From: Chloranthus sessilifolius
Lineage: Eukaryota > Streptophyta > Magnoliopsida > Chloranthales > Chloranthaceae
NCBI GenBank assembly: GCA_021018995.1
Contig: CM037588.1
Span: 83,859,765 to 83,923,764 of the forward strand
Length of the DNA: 64,000 bases
Reading direction: 5' to 3'
This document shows, piece by piece, positions 23,338 to 34,786 of the stretch (position 1 is its first letter; the number at the start of each line of letters is the position of its first letter). Both the position numbers and the translations under genes were made by a program. The notes below the pieces were generated by a model. The model saw nothing but the letters and a program-made list of their open reading frames with translations, was not told the DNA's origin and made no database searches.

Positions 23338-24080
23338 TTGATGAAAATGGGTGGTGCTAAAATCCATGACCTGTCCGATTACATCAGTGATCGGGAGAGC
23401 TATGTAACACCATTGTTGAGAAATGTTGAAGAAAGGAATATCGGGCTGATTGAACCCCTGAATTTGTTAGATTATTTCCCCAACCTGACTCGACAAATTG
23501 AATCCTTGGATCTCAAGGCATATTTTTCATCACCCACACCCATCAATTATGTGCACATAAATGCATATCAACTATACACCACCATTCCTATCAATTACCC
23601 AATAAACCAACAGGCCCCTAATCCTCCCCAGCCAATAAACCCCCAATGGCCCGCGCCCACCTCATTACGCCCAGTCCAATCACCTGTAAACTCCACCACC
23701 CTTGTCAATTACCTAATGGCACATCAAACCCCCGATCTACTGCCCGCACCTATCAGCTTACAGTGACCTACTTTTGCCCCCTTTCCCCAAGTACAACCAC
23801 CTTCATGCTTCACCACCTATTTGGCCCAATTTTTTCACCCAACCAGCTACCACCGAGGTAAATCAAGTGTTACCCACACCTCTTGAGCTCACAGTGTAGG
23901 TGCCTCCGATACCGACAGTTATACCATTTCAAATATCAGGACCGACCTATGATCCTCACCAGGTCCCACTCAGTTATGAACAAATAGATGTCAATGCTGG
24001 CAGGCATAGAGAAGGGTCAGTGGACTTCGCCACACAATCTGGGAGGATATCAAAGCACTCAGAAGCACCTATAGTAGCAT
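23338..24080 (+). pseudogene. Gag core deletion and proline-rich linker, element C
   Basis: The frame jumps from KMGGAKIHD directly to DYISDRESYVTPLLRN. This skips the capsid core and knuckle, which in A and B are about 1.1 kb. The linker continues with NYVHINAYQLYTT and ends with the conserved ISGPTYDPHQVPLSYEQID. The copy could not make its own particle. Confidence 0.8.
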
Positions 24081-24111
24081 AGCTCAACCAAAGGGGAAGA
24101 AAGATAACACA

Positions 24112-25550
24112 ATGAACCCATTCAAGAAAAAGAGTGGAGAGCATATATTAGAGAGTCAGCTGAGAAGAATGCCTACCCATATAACTGTATGGGATCTATT
24201 GATAATGTCCCTACTCCATTTCGAAGCATTAATGGGGGCCTTAAAGAATGTGCATGTGTCACTTCAAGTTAGCCCAGAAGAAGTCAGGCAAATAATTGGT
24301 CAAGTGATGGCTCCGAATGCCATTTCATTTTCTGACACTGACTTACTAGAGGAAGGAAGTAGCCACTCGAAGTCTTTGAATATACCAGCCTAGTATGGAA
24401 ATATGGTAATCTCCTTGGTTCTAATTGATAATGGGTCCACATTGAATATATGCCTATTAAGAACCGCCACCAAGATCAGGGTCGATCCATGCATATTGAG
24501 GCCCACGAGAACCAGCGCTAGAGGTTTTGACAATACCAGGAGAGAAATAATGGGAGAAGTTGATCTTGAGATGCTTATCGGGCTAATGACCTTTTCCATT
24601 TTATTTCAAGTAATGGACATTAAATCCTTATTTAATTTGTTATTGGGGCGCTTGTGGCTGCACGAAGTCGAAGCCATACCTTCCACGTTACACTAAAAAC
24701 TCAAATTTTTTTTTGGGCATAAGATTATTACAATCATCGGAGAGGGGCAGAGTGAGAAAAAAAAGGCCACAAATAGCATTGAGAAACTTAATATACTGGA
24801 TGTGCCGCACACCGCTAAGGATGTCAACCTCCATAGTTTTGAATATGAAGTGTCGGCAATACTCTCGGAGCCCATCAAGGGCATCATTCCTAAAACTAGA
24901 GGTGAAATGGTAGTAGCGGTGGCTATGCTCCAAAAGTGGGGTTATCAGAAAGGAAGGGGTCTGGGGCCCAGATTACAAGGAAGAAGAGAGCTGGTTGTTG
25001 CCAAGGGGAAGAAGGTCCGATCCCACAGAGGAAGAGGTTCGAGAGGCTAAAGAGAAAGCCAGGGTCGCCGCAGCTGCAAGAGCTCGAGGAATCAATGTAA
25101 AAGAGAAACCTCACCCTAGACCACACATTAGGGATTCCTTTGTCAGCACTGGGGTCGTAAAGATCAATCGAAATGGGGTAACCAATTTGACCTCACACAA
25201 ACCTATAACCCCTGTCCATCCCACCAATCCCCACATTGCCCTTCCTAGCTTGGAGATATATTTGGCCGCATTGTCCCTTTTTAAAGAACAACGGCCAGTA
25301 CCTGAACAAACCCCCCCTAAGGTAAATCACCACAAAATGATATTAATGTTTGAGGACATCATCTCAGATGAAATGAGGGTCAATATGATGGAGTCTAACT
25401 CCAAAGAGTCATATTGGTCAGCACCCTCCATCCAATCAAGTAAAGCAACCCCTCAGGTACGCAACTGGGCCTCTTTGCCCCAAACTCTGAAAGCAGGGAG
25501 TGGCCTAAGGTTTGGCACCTATTTCCTAAAAAAAAATATAACTCATAAAA
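24112..25550 (+). pseudogene. Protease with G-patch of element C
   Basis: Starts at ATG 24112 (MNPFKKKSGEHILE). Active-site loop VLIDNGSTLNICL, second block FNLLLGRLWLHEVEAIPSTL, G-patch KWGYQKGRGLGPRLQGRREL at about 24935-25000. A TAG before the active site (near 24391), a TAA after STLH (24696) and a deletion near 25018 break the frame; the conserved tail FEDIISDEMRVNMME follows. Element B inserted just downstream. Confidence 0.87.
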
Positions 25551-25987
25551 AGAGAGATAAGCCCTTATGTAGACAACCAAATTTGGCCCAAGGCCCAACC
25601 GAAACACCTTTCGAGAGAGGTGCAATTATGAGATTTTGATGGCATGTATGGAATCTTTAGGAACCCCCTAGAACTCTTAGGAACCTTTTCAAACCCTTAA
25701 GAATCACTCTAGATCCCTTAAGAACCTAACCCAAACCTCTAGAAATCAATCCCGACCCTTAAAACCCGTTCTGAACCTAAACCTAACCTTATCAAGCAAA
25801 TGATTGAGGAGGGGTGAAGCAAAACTAGCTATAGCCCTCTACTATAATTGAATCTCATACCATTAAAAAGTAGAGGTCGTCAGCTTTCCAATGGTCCAAG
25901 AATCACCTCAATTGGAGGTATACATCAAAAGATACGGCAAGCCGAGCCCGGAGGGCATAAGTGTAAATTCTTATGGGCCCCTAGGGA

Positions 25988-26150
25988 TTTGGCGCAATTA
26001 ATAGTTGCGCCAGTTATAATTTTGCCTGGCGCAACTATTAGTTGTGCCAAGGTTAAAGGTGGGGCACAACCTCGCAATCCAACTTCCAGGCACTGTTTAA
26101 AACTGTTTTACTATACGTTTGCCTGACGCTACTATTAGTTGCGCCAAGCA
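25988..26150. repeat. Dyad repeats in U3 of the 5' LTR of B
   Basis: Three units near 25988, 26026 and 26123, each with one or two arm mismatches; the fourth unit seen in the 3' LTR is lost here. Confidence 0.85.
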
Positions 26151-26429
26151 TATGAATAGTAACCTCTAGATTTTGCCTAAAAAATTAGGATTGGGGTTTG
26201 ACTTGTTGACCACCTTAACCTTTGGGGTATGTTTTGTTAGTTCTGTGGCACCCATTCCCTACCTATTTGCAACCCTTCAAGTGGCTTAAGGCCTCACCCC
26301 ATCATCCACCATTGGAGGTCCTTCTCACACATCTCAAGGCTCTAAAAACCCTAGGAATCCTTAGATGTGAGATTACCTAATTGTTAAACCCATTTAGCTC
26401 TTAAGTGGTCTCCTAATTCACCCATTTCC

Positions 26430-26437
26430 TATAAATA
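26430..26437 (+). promoter_or_regulatory. TATA box of the 5' LTR of B
   Basis: TATAAATA in CCTATAAATAGAGACC, conserved with the other Tat LTRs. Confidence 0.72.
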
Positions 26438-26924
26438 GAGACCCCCACCCCTTGGTTTAAGGGTTGAGAAATTTGCTTAAGAGAGAAAGAACTCAAAGTG
26501 AGAAGTTCTTCCTCCCTTTTATGCACCATTTTCATCCAAATTCCAGAATCTCTCAACCTCATTTCAAGCTTGTTCTTGCATCCAAAACCCTTAGCCTAGG
26601 TGTGTGTGATCCCCTAACTTCCCTTCCCTACCTCTTAGCCTCAAGCCTTAGGAGTTAGAACCACATTTTTCATGATACAAGGCCTTCAAAAGCTCATCCA
26701 AGCAACCCACGCAAGGCTCTCCTATGGTGCTACAAGGGCCCGAGGACTCCGGCTCTCCCCTTTCTTCTCCTATCTCTTTCTAGCTCCCTCCATCCTCCCA
26801 TTTGTGTCGTTACGCTGCCAACTTTTTGGTAGGAACGAAGGGGCACAAATTGGATTCTAACCCCTTTTGGGAAAGAGGAAGCTATTTTCCTTTCTTTTGG
26901 TTCATTTTTCGTTATTTTTGATGC

Positions 26925-27022
26925 CTTAGCCGATTGGCGGGCCTACTTGAGCATTATCTTTCACTTTCTTTAATTTTTTATCATTTAAAGTGCCTTAGCT
27001 GATTGGCGGGCCTACTTGTGCA
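26925..27022 (+). repeat. Leader tandem repeat of element B, two units
   Basis: Two units carrying CCGATTGGCGGGCCTACTTG (second with one change), one fewer than in A and C. The deletion that removed the primer site ends inside this array. Confidence 0.85.
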
Positions 27023-27504
27023 AACATATTCCGATAGTGGCAGCAAGGGATCATCACCCCCGGCCTTTGAACTAAGGAAAACTTCCAAAAAAAAAAGAAG
27101 AAGCCTTGAAAAATAAATAATAAAATTGAACCAAGTAAGGGAGCTTAATCAATTTATTTTTTACGGGGTAGATTTTCAAAGGGTTGGGTTTAGGCACACA
27201 TACAACCACCCGGGTCTTAGTATGGCGGCATCCCTTTGTGGTGATGATCTAGAAAAGTCCCAGCCCACCTAGTATCTGAGAAGGCGCTTGCGCCGGAGGT
27301 ATATCGGGTGGGTTGCCATTCCAAAGCTTAAAACCCTTGGGGAGAGCGCTAGCGAGCTATACCGAACTCAAATCCGTTAGGTGCGGTAAGGAGAGAATCG
27401 ATCACCGAAAAATAGCTCAGTTCTCGAAAGCCTAGCTTCAACAAAAAACTAAAAAAAGACTCATTTCGGGTGTTAGTGCCTGCTGTCATCAATTCGGGAG
27501 CAGC

Positions 27505-27690
27505 ATTTTTGCCTGGCGCAAGTATTAGTTGTGCCAGTGAAAAAAAACTAGAATTTATAACTGGCGCAACTAATAGTTGCGCCAGCTTTAAAATCCCACT
27601 TTTTACCTTGGTGCAACTAATAGTTGCACCAGTGTAAAAAAGTGCCCCTGTAACCTGGGCGCATGTATTACTTGCGCTAGGTCTGTTTAA
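27505..27690. repeat. Dyad repeats in the leader of element B
   Basis: Four units, near 27512, 27560, 27609 and 27655, including TGGCGCAACTA with its complement. The last is a variant with ATGTATTACTTGCGC. Position matches the cluster at 11846-12160 of element A. Confidence 0.87.
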
Positions 27691-27710
27691 CAGTAGATCA
27701 GCCCGAATCT

Positions 27711-27923
27711 GTGGCCTACTTCACCTCCCTAGTCCCTCGATTAGTGTGCTTAGTACCTTGTTTAGGCCCCTCCATCTCAGGCACCCAATACGCCCCAGCT
27801 GGTCAAAAGAGCGCAACTTCTTTTTGGCTCATTTCGAGGGATCGGGTTGTTTGCCTCGATTTCCTTGTCTTCAATAGATCGAAGTTTCTCCTTCGATTCT
27901 TCCGAAGTGCGTCGGAATCATAG
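27711..27923 (+). CDS. Small conserved leader frame, element B
   Basis: Seventy codons, the counterpart of 11585-11815. Long identical runs include TQYAPAGQ and FFRSASES. It is open in both copies although gag, pol and both antisense genes have many stops. Coding status is uncertain. Confidence 0.35.
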   Translation: MAYFTSLVPRLVCLVPCLGPSISGTQYAPAGQKSATSFWLISRDRVVCLDFLVFNRSKFLLRFFRSASES

Positions 27924-28173
27924 CCGCGGGACTTGAATTAGGGTACGAGTGCCACCCGAGAGGGGAATTCCAAGGCCTCAGAACCTTTTCTTCCAAAAAC
28001 TTTTTCCAAAAAAATCAAACCAAAAAAATAATAAAAAGTAAATCAAAAACCAAAAAAATAGTTTCTGGTGCCGGCACAACGGCATCATCTTGCCCTCCGC
28101 CGTCCCGTAGGGGAAGAAGGAGGAGGATTTTTGGGTCTTATCCAAGGCACCTTACCCAACCCATTCCCGTATA

Positions 28174-28810
28174 ATGTAGTGGGTAGTGGACCCGGCTTAC
28201 GCCGATCCCAACTCATCCCCGCCACATTCTCCAACCCACTCCCATTCGGGAGAAGTTTTTTCCACCATCCCCCTCACCCAATCACCCTTTGCCATTACCG
28301 GCCCGTTTGGCGCCCCCATTTTCCCAACCACTACGCCCAAAAATATCCAAAGTCCAACCCTCCATTCTCCATCTTTTGCCCAAACCATACCCATGCCAAG
28401 TCCAACCCATTTCCCTTCTACATCCACACAAAACCCATTCTCCCAGTCCACACCCATGCCCCATTTTCCATCTTCCCCATATAGACCCAATCCACCATCC
28501 TTTACCTATGTCATTTCCTCCCTATCCAACCCCCCAAAAATCCCCCCATCTACCCGGGTCATCCCCATTTTTTCAGGGGTCATACCCGGTTTTTTTCAAA
28601 CATCCACCCCTAACATCCCTAATCCTTCCACATCCTTTGCCCCACCTCAACTCTCTAATCCACCCCATACCCTACCTCTTACCATGGCAATGCCCGATCA
28701 TACCGGGGCCATGCCCAATTCCCCCTCCATCCCATCTCCACCAACCACATCCAATCCCCCCTCCATGACCATGATAGAGGAGATGTTCCAAGCCTACTCC
28801 ATATAGAAGG
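28174..28810 (+). pseudogene. N-terminal Gag extension of element B, first part
   Basis: The ATG at 28174 matches the start in A, but the next codon is TAG; the frame then reads WVVDPAYADPNSSPPHSPTH and a long Pro/Ser-rich stretch. It is cut at 28810 by the Athila insertion and resumes at 35443. The last bases, GAAGG, are the target duplication. Confidence 0.75.
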
Positions 28811-31299
28811 TGTTGGTCTATTTTGAGTGCTTGCTACTGACTTTATTGAAGACAGTGATCAGAATGGGGTAAATGAAAAATGGGTGAAAGGTAGAGTGAT
28901 GGTTACGGAGCAGCAAACCTATAATATGCACAGTCCTGCAAGATACAGGGCCTGTTGTAGTAAGTTTTGATAAGTAAGAGTTTCTCCCACAGGGAAGTTG
29001 ATCTAAAGCTCCAAGGGAGCTATCCTTAGTAGGCTCTCCAGATCTAGCTACAGATCTGGCAATCCTAAGTGGAAGGGATTTAAAGTTACTATAATCTTAA
29101 TCTTAAGGCAACTTACTGTTTAGATTACAGAAGGGTTAAGAAGAGTGGTGGAGTGAGAAAATAAATGAAAAAGGGTGAGAAGTATGTTATTAGATACAGA
29201 TTTGATGGGGTCTTGTAACTCAGACTCAGATCTGTTGCTATAGAAATCCTGTCAAATGGCTACATTATCACCAAAGAGGAGAAAGAACCTAACTCACTCC
29301 TGTGCCATGATCCAATCCCTTAAGGCTATAACCTATCCAATAAAATGGTCACAAACTATCCAATAGGGGAACCACAATCCAGAGATGAGTCAGAACAAGT
29401 TTACCATTGTAGGCACTACTTCATCCGCGCTACAAGCTCAAGAATCCATAGGAACCTCATCCTCTAATGTTCTGTGTGTGGGGCTAGGCCTACAAAGTGC
29501 ACAAGCCTGGACACACAGGACCAGCAAGAGTTTGAGTACTAGCTTTTAAGCATGGCTGTTCACTGCTTTAGAAAGACTGCAGTGATTCAGTCACAAGCCT
29601 ACAATCTCTACAGCCAACTCAGATCTGCAATCTGATGGTGGGTCTATTCAACTATAGGGGAGTCTGTCACTGCACAATCTCCCATAAGGCTACAAGCACA
29701 AGTACAGAGAAGAAGAATCTATCTTAGTTCCATGAATTGGCCTCACCCTAGGGCTATAATCTATCCACTTGAATGGTCACAGACTATCCACAGAGGCTAT
29801 CCTCCTCACAAAGGTGTAAGACAGAACAAGAATATTGTTGCCGCCACCATGTTCGCAAGGCTACAAGCACAAGTTCCCATGGGGATTCAGATTTAGTGGG
29901 TCCTGTGGTGGGGGAAGGCCTGCAAAGTACCTAACCTAGACACACTGGTCACTTAGATCTAAATAGTACCTTAGAAGCAATCCTCCATTGCTTACAAAAT
30001 AACTTAGCAATGGAGGATCTCAAGGCAACAGCCTTGTACAGCACAACTCACAACAAAAACAACATCCCATACATGCAACATATCCTATTACAAAAACTCC
30101 ATTAAAATCTATACCAGATAATCATACAAAAGGCATAGCCAGCAAATGCTGGACTATGGAGAGAAAGAAAAAGGAAAAAAAAGAAAACTCCTAAACCCTA
30201 ACCTTAACCTACTGTAATTCTACAGTTAGTTTTTTGGAGAAGAAGCATAGAAGTTAAGTCCCAAAGAGAGTCGATACTCAAACCTAAGCTAGGCTTAGGC
30301 TTATATAGCAGTCGGCTTCCCCTCAAATTAGGGTTAGGAAAACCTTAATTTCTTAATGTAATTACAACCCATTCTTGTCCCTTGGATGCCTCGGGGCATG
30401 TGCACGGAGATTGAAGCATTGGAGTGCATGCCCTAATTGATGGAGATTCCCAGATTGCCCTTACAGAAGTGGGGAGAAGTTTAGAATTCGATCCTCGCTA
30501 GGTAGAAATGATTTTAGATCTTTCCGCATGGTAGAGTTGGCGTCGCAGGGTCGAATTGACTTGAAATTCATGCAGTCGCGAGATTGGCATTTTAGTCATC
30601 GCGGAAAACAAATGGCTATCGCAAGATTGCTCTTTCAGCTTTGAATGGCGCGGGGATTGCTCGCGTGGTTCGTCCCTTGTTGAATCTCGTGAGAGATCCT
30701 CACAAAGAAGCAGTGTTCATGAGTTTCTGGGTCACGCGAGCATTTCTCTGAAGGTTTGTATCTCACGGCCACTGCGCGATAGCTGCGCGCAGGAATACTT
30801 GAAGCTCTCTCTTCTGAGTGAGTAGCGCGAAGCTTAACGGTTCTTCTTTTAAGCTGCGCGAGACTACGCGAATGCTTTAGACTGAGCCTCACGAAGACCT
30901 CACAAAGCTTGCTTTTCAATTCTTTCTGGCACCAAACCACGCGAGAACGGCACGCAAACTGTGCCACTAGTTGTTGTGCTTCCTCCAGAAGACCGCGACA
31001 ATTACGCGAAGGCAATATCTCTGGCTCAATTAAACCCTGCAACATTTGCGCGAGGCATTCTTCTTGATTTATTTTTGCTTGGATGTGCCTGTCCTTCAAC
31101 CAACTCTTTGTCTGGGTTCATCCTTCATTCTGCTGAGGTAGTTCTGGGGCAACAGTGAGCTTCTTGGCATGGTTAGGGGTTTATTGGTAGTTACTGCTTA
31201 TTACCTACAGAACATGCTTAAAACACTTTTATTAAATGATTAAGCGTCTAACAGAGATTAAGTTAAGGGGTGGAAAGTGGTACTTTTTAGGTCTTAACA
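28811..31299 (-). repeat. 3' LTR of the nested Athila-type element
   Basis: About 2.49 kb from TGTTAAGACC (31299) to CCAACA (28811). TATATAAG is at 30300-30307 on the minus strand. U3 (30635-31100) is dense in CGCGAAG and CGCGAG words. The U5 side has a block matching 58880-58970 of element D (AGGACTG, CTTACTTATCAAAACTT). Confidence 0.87.
30300..30307 (-). promoter_or_regulatory. TATA box of the nested Athila LTR
   Basis: Minus strand TATATAAG, the same octamer as in LTR D (57453-57460). Confidence 0.68.
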
Positions 31300-32915
31300 C
31301 ACCTCCAAATGTAATCTTTGCTAGTCCCTTAGCAAAGCTGTAAACACCACTTCCGTAGGGATCATGGATACATTTAGCATATGTACTAAGCCTTTTAAAG
31401 CCCTAAGTGGTCCCTAGTGGAGGAGTGAAGTCTCCTGAGGGTTTTCAGTGAAGACACCCACAAACTTCACCATTAGAATCAGTTAAGTATAGTGTAGGTA
31501 ATGACAACATAGATTTAAATGTACAAAGTTTCATTCCACACCCATTCTTTAATACTTGAGGAAACTGCAGCAATGTTGCAGTCCATTTAGAACTTAAAAG
31601 TTAACATGTGTTTTCCTGACCACCATTCATTTAACATTAGAATTTCAATGTACGAAAATCAGTACCCAGCTTGCCTTTGATTCAAAATTCAGGTCAGATA
31701 CCATCCCAATGGGGTTAAAATTCAGACCCAATTCTCACTTGGGCTATCTCTCAAAATTGATAACTTGAGGGTGTTCTCATTCTCAATAGCTCAAGAGCAG
31801 TTGCAGACCCCAAATGGGCTTGCAAGCATGAGCATAGGCCAAGCTTATAATTTCTGACATCTTCAAAGATTTTCACCATAGATTGGGCAACTCTTCATCT
31901 CCACATGACAGCTCATTTGACTTTGGATCCACAAGGTCTTTTAGAATGGGTTGTATTGTGGCTTATGGCTGAGGGGTGTACAGAATAAAGGGGTAAAAAT
32001 GGAGTCCAAATTAAGAAATCAGTAAGGTAAGGAGTGGTTCATGACTTCACAACCTTCATTTCAATAAAAACTTCATCTTCCTCTTATATTTCAGAGACAA
32101 AGTGGTCAGCTTCTCCTCTTCTTTTCAATTTTCAGATGATGATGTTCTCTAGACTTTTCTTTCTTTTTCTCTTTTTATTTTCTTTATTCCTTCTTTTGAA
32201 GAAAATGCCGCACAACTGCCATTGACACACAGTTGTTCACGAGTTGCTTTTCTTCACCTTCCACAGAATATTGGACCATTCTCAGTATCTTTACCTCCTT
32301 CTCCTTTACCTTCTGAATTCTCAGAGTGAGGGTAAGGTTGACTCAAGTAATGAGGTTAAGGTACAAGTTTTTTGGTGTTTGTGAAAGAAAAAATATGATT
32401 TTAAGGCTCAACTAGTGTATGCAAAAGGGCAGATTTTAAAAGGTTTGATTTTTAGGCTCAAATTGCCCAAATGAGGGCCTTAGATCATTTCCTTAGTCTC
32501 ATGAGTGCTGTCAATTAGTTTTGATTTGGAGTTGCACAACTTCTAGTGAAAAAGTCTTGATTCACTCAGTCCTTAGAGCAGAAATAATGCCAAAAACACT
32601 CTTTAAAAGAAAATTATGGGCCCAAATCTCACTGGGTATGGTCTTCAATTTTAACTCATGGGGTGTATTTTCGTATGTTTCTCTCCTCTTAGGCTCGTTG
32701 AGTACTTAGCTCAAAAAAATTTCTAATATGGGCTTCATGGTGGTGTCAAGATCACTTTTATCTGTTTCCAAAAGTCTGCAAAAATATTTAAATCTTTACA
32801 TGTTTCCTCATTGTATCAAGTTAAGTGGAGATTGACTTTATTCATCCCATTTTTACTAGCATTAGTGCACTAAAATTAACTATTCTATTGGCAGACTACC
32901 ACACCTCCAAACCAT
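31300..32915 (-). other. Athila 3' untranslated region with two purine-tract candidates
   Basis: No gene found. Directly before the 3' LTR the minus strand has ACATTTGGAGGTG, a plausible polypurine tract at 31300-31312. A similar GGTTTGGAGGTGTGG occurs upstream at about 32896-32910. The rest is A/T-rich. Confidence 0.6.
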
Positions 32916-33344
32916 TCAGAGCAGTGACCTCACAGGTTCAGAGGTGATAAAAAAGCAGTAGAATCCAAGCAGACAGACAGAAATAAACACAGAAGAAGAA
33001 AGAGAAACAGAAAATGCAAATGGAACAGTATGAAATAAAAAGAAACTTTCATTAAAATAAAAAGAAAATATGACAAAATGGGGGGGGGGATCAATGTGTA
33101 GCCGGGGGGAGGGTTTGAGGTAGATGGAGGGGGAGATGCAGGTAGTGCCATTTTTTTCTTCTTCTTTTCTCTCTTCTCTCTTCTCTCTTTTTCTCTTTTT
33201 CTTTTCCTCCTTGGCGAGGATCCGCTGGACCTCATCAAATTCATCCCAGAGAAATTGCAAGGGGTCCGGCTCCTTTGGCGGTGGGGGATCTTCCCAGATG
33301 GGGTAGAATTTGATTGGGAACCCGAAGGGCTTGTCATCCGCCAT
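32916..33344 (-). CDS. Small Athila-internal frame with a hydrophobic C-terminus
   Basis: Likely start at the ATG at 33344 (MADDKPFGFPIKFYPIWEDP). The roughly 140 residues include a Pro-rich entry, a Lys/Arg/Glu-rich helix (residues about 45-70) and a hydrophobic segment near the C-terminus (FSVSLSSSVFISVCLLGF, FYCFFI) that could span a membrane. It sits just before the 3' purine tract, where Athila elements may carry an env-like product. It could equally be chance: the hydrophobic part comes from a T-rich stretch. No family recognised. Confidence 0.4.
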   Translation of the reverse strand: MADDKPFGFPIKFYPIWEDPPPPKEPDPLQFLWDEFDEVQRILAKEEKKKRKREKREERKEEEKNGTTCISPSIYLKPSPRLHIDPPPHFVIFSFYFNESFFLFHTVPFAFSVSLSSSVFISVCLLGFYCFFITSEPVRSLL

Positions 33345-33649
33345 TTGTGTGAGGAGGTATGGACTTCTAGGGTTAGAATAGGAGGGATGAGAAGAAAAGG
33401 GACTGATGGCCGGTTTAAAAGAGGGGGACGAGGGAACATGAATCGGCGGAATTGAAATTGTGCCCCTTTTCAAACATGGCAATAAATGATCGTTGTGTGG
33501 GGAAAGAAGAAACACACAACTGGCTTCTTGGAAAAGAGAATGAGCATTAACTGAATGTATAAAGATAGGCATGGCATTCAAAGGGGTCAATGTATCGCGC
33601 GGGGATCCTCGCGAAGAACAATCAGTGATGAGTGGAGTACATTTCTCGT

Positions 33650-34081
33650 TGTAGACACCCAAATTCGGCCCAAGGCCCGATCAGTTTGTACTCCGAGAGA
33701 GATGTACCCCTGTGCTTCCGATGGCACCCCTGAACCCTTATGAATCTACCCTGTAGCCTTAGGAATGACCCTGAACCATTCTCTAACCCTTAGGAATCAC
33801 CCCTAAACCCTAGAATCCCTTCCCAGACCTAACTTGAACCCTTCTGGCAGTTGATGGGAGGAGAGCTATAGAATTTCACACAGACCATTACCAAGACTGA
33901 GCCATAAACCATTAGAAAGAGGACTTCTCCAGATTTCTAACAAGCCAAAAATCATAAAATTTGGAGCTACGGTTCAAAAGTTATGGCCGATTGAAGTTTC
34001 ACATAAAATCATAAAAATTTTACTCAGGCGTGTATAGTACATACGCCCAGCCAATTTAGTCCCAGATTAGTCAGGCGTATA
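33650..34081 (+). repeat. 5' part of a diverged Tat-like LTR
   Basis: Starts TGTAGACACCCAAATTCGG and follows the same order of blocks as the other Tat LTRs (repeated CCTTAGGAA words, AGAGGACTTCTCCAG, then a palindrome). The dyad near 34027-34047 has arms GGCGTGTATA and TACATACGCC, different from the GGCGCAACTA type. It ends abruptly where Athila-like sequence begins at 34082. Confidence 0.75.
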
Positions 34082-34786
34082 TGTTAAGTAGTGAAAAATA
34101 CCATTTTTCACCCCTAAACATGAGCCTTGAAAGACCCTTGAGAAGACTAAATAAGTGCTTTAGTGTGCATTTTACAGCTAACCAATCAGACAGGTCCAAA
34201 TCCGAAAAGCATCCCAAAAAGATCAAAAAGCTGACAGCTCATGTCAAGATTAAAGGAGTGAAGAAACAGCCTCAGCAATGGCTAAAGAGGGTCTAAAAGA
34301 GCAGACAAAGACCTGAAGCAAGAAAGAGAGCCATTCGCAAAGAAAAAATCAAGTTAAAAGTCAATTCGCACAGAAGAATGGGAGCCTAGAGTTCAATTCG
34401 CAAAGAACTTCTACTATTTGCAAAGAACTTCTACTATTCGCAAAGAACTTTGAACTTTGCGAAAAGAAGAAAACACTCTGCGAAAAGAAGAGAAGTCCTT
34501 TGCGAAAAGATCTCCTGAAGCCAAAATGCTTTGCGAAAAGATCTCCTGAAGCCAAAATGCTTTGCGAAGAGAGCTTCTGGAGCCAAACTACTTTGCGAAA
34601 AAGCCCTTAAACTATGCGAAATGGCATTCTGGGGATTTACAGCTCGTCCGAAGGGTATTTTAGGAAACTTTGCACGCGCCTCAATGCATTTTAAAACCCA
34701 AGGACATTCCGGAAGATTCTGAGCACGAACCAAAGGCATATTCCACCCCATGTGAACACCCAAAGATGAAATTACTTGGCAGGAAC
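34082..34786 (+). repeat. 5' part of a second Athila-type LTR
   Basis: Starts TGTTAAGTAGTGAAAAATACC, alignable with the starts of LTR D and the nested LTR, but runs on the plus strand. Contains a run of TTTGCGAAAAG and ATTCGCAAAGAACTT words at 34376-34620, including two adjacent ~33-base copies at about 34499-34562. It is joined to an oppositely oriented Athila LTR piece at about 34787. Confidence 0.68.

Larger units (their letters stand above)
19402..25567 (+). mobile_element. Tat/Ogre-type retrotransposon C, 5' half
   Basis: Plus-strand order: LTR, primer site, leader repeats, Gag extension, a gag core largely deleted, linker, protease and G-patch. It stops at CCTTA (25563-25567), where element B inserted. 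The same CCTTA follows element B at 54213-54217 and the matching downstream sequence resumes there, so 54213-54760 is the displaced continuation. Confidence 0.87.
25568..26910 (+). repeat. 5' LTR of element B, 3' end deleted
   Basis: Aligns with 52565-53960 of the 3' LTR, including dyads at 25988-26150 and TATAAATA at 26430-26437. It breaks off around 26905-26915 and continues directly into the leader repeat, so the last ~250 bases of the LTR and the primer site are missing. Confidence 0.85.

Noticed and set aside
28811..31299. Solo LTR interpretation of the nested Athila sequence
   Set aside because: The GAAGG duplication lies at 28806 and 35443, so the unit is larger and includes a second LTR fragment.
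32930..33439. Alternative minus-strand frame overlapping the small Athila frame
   Set aside because: Arg/Lys/Ser low-complexity text in another frame; the overlapping frame has the more protein-like start.
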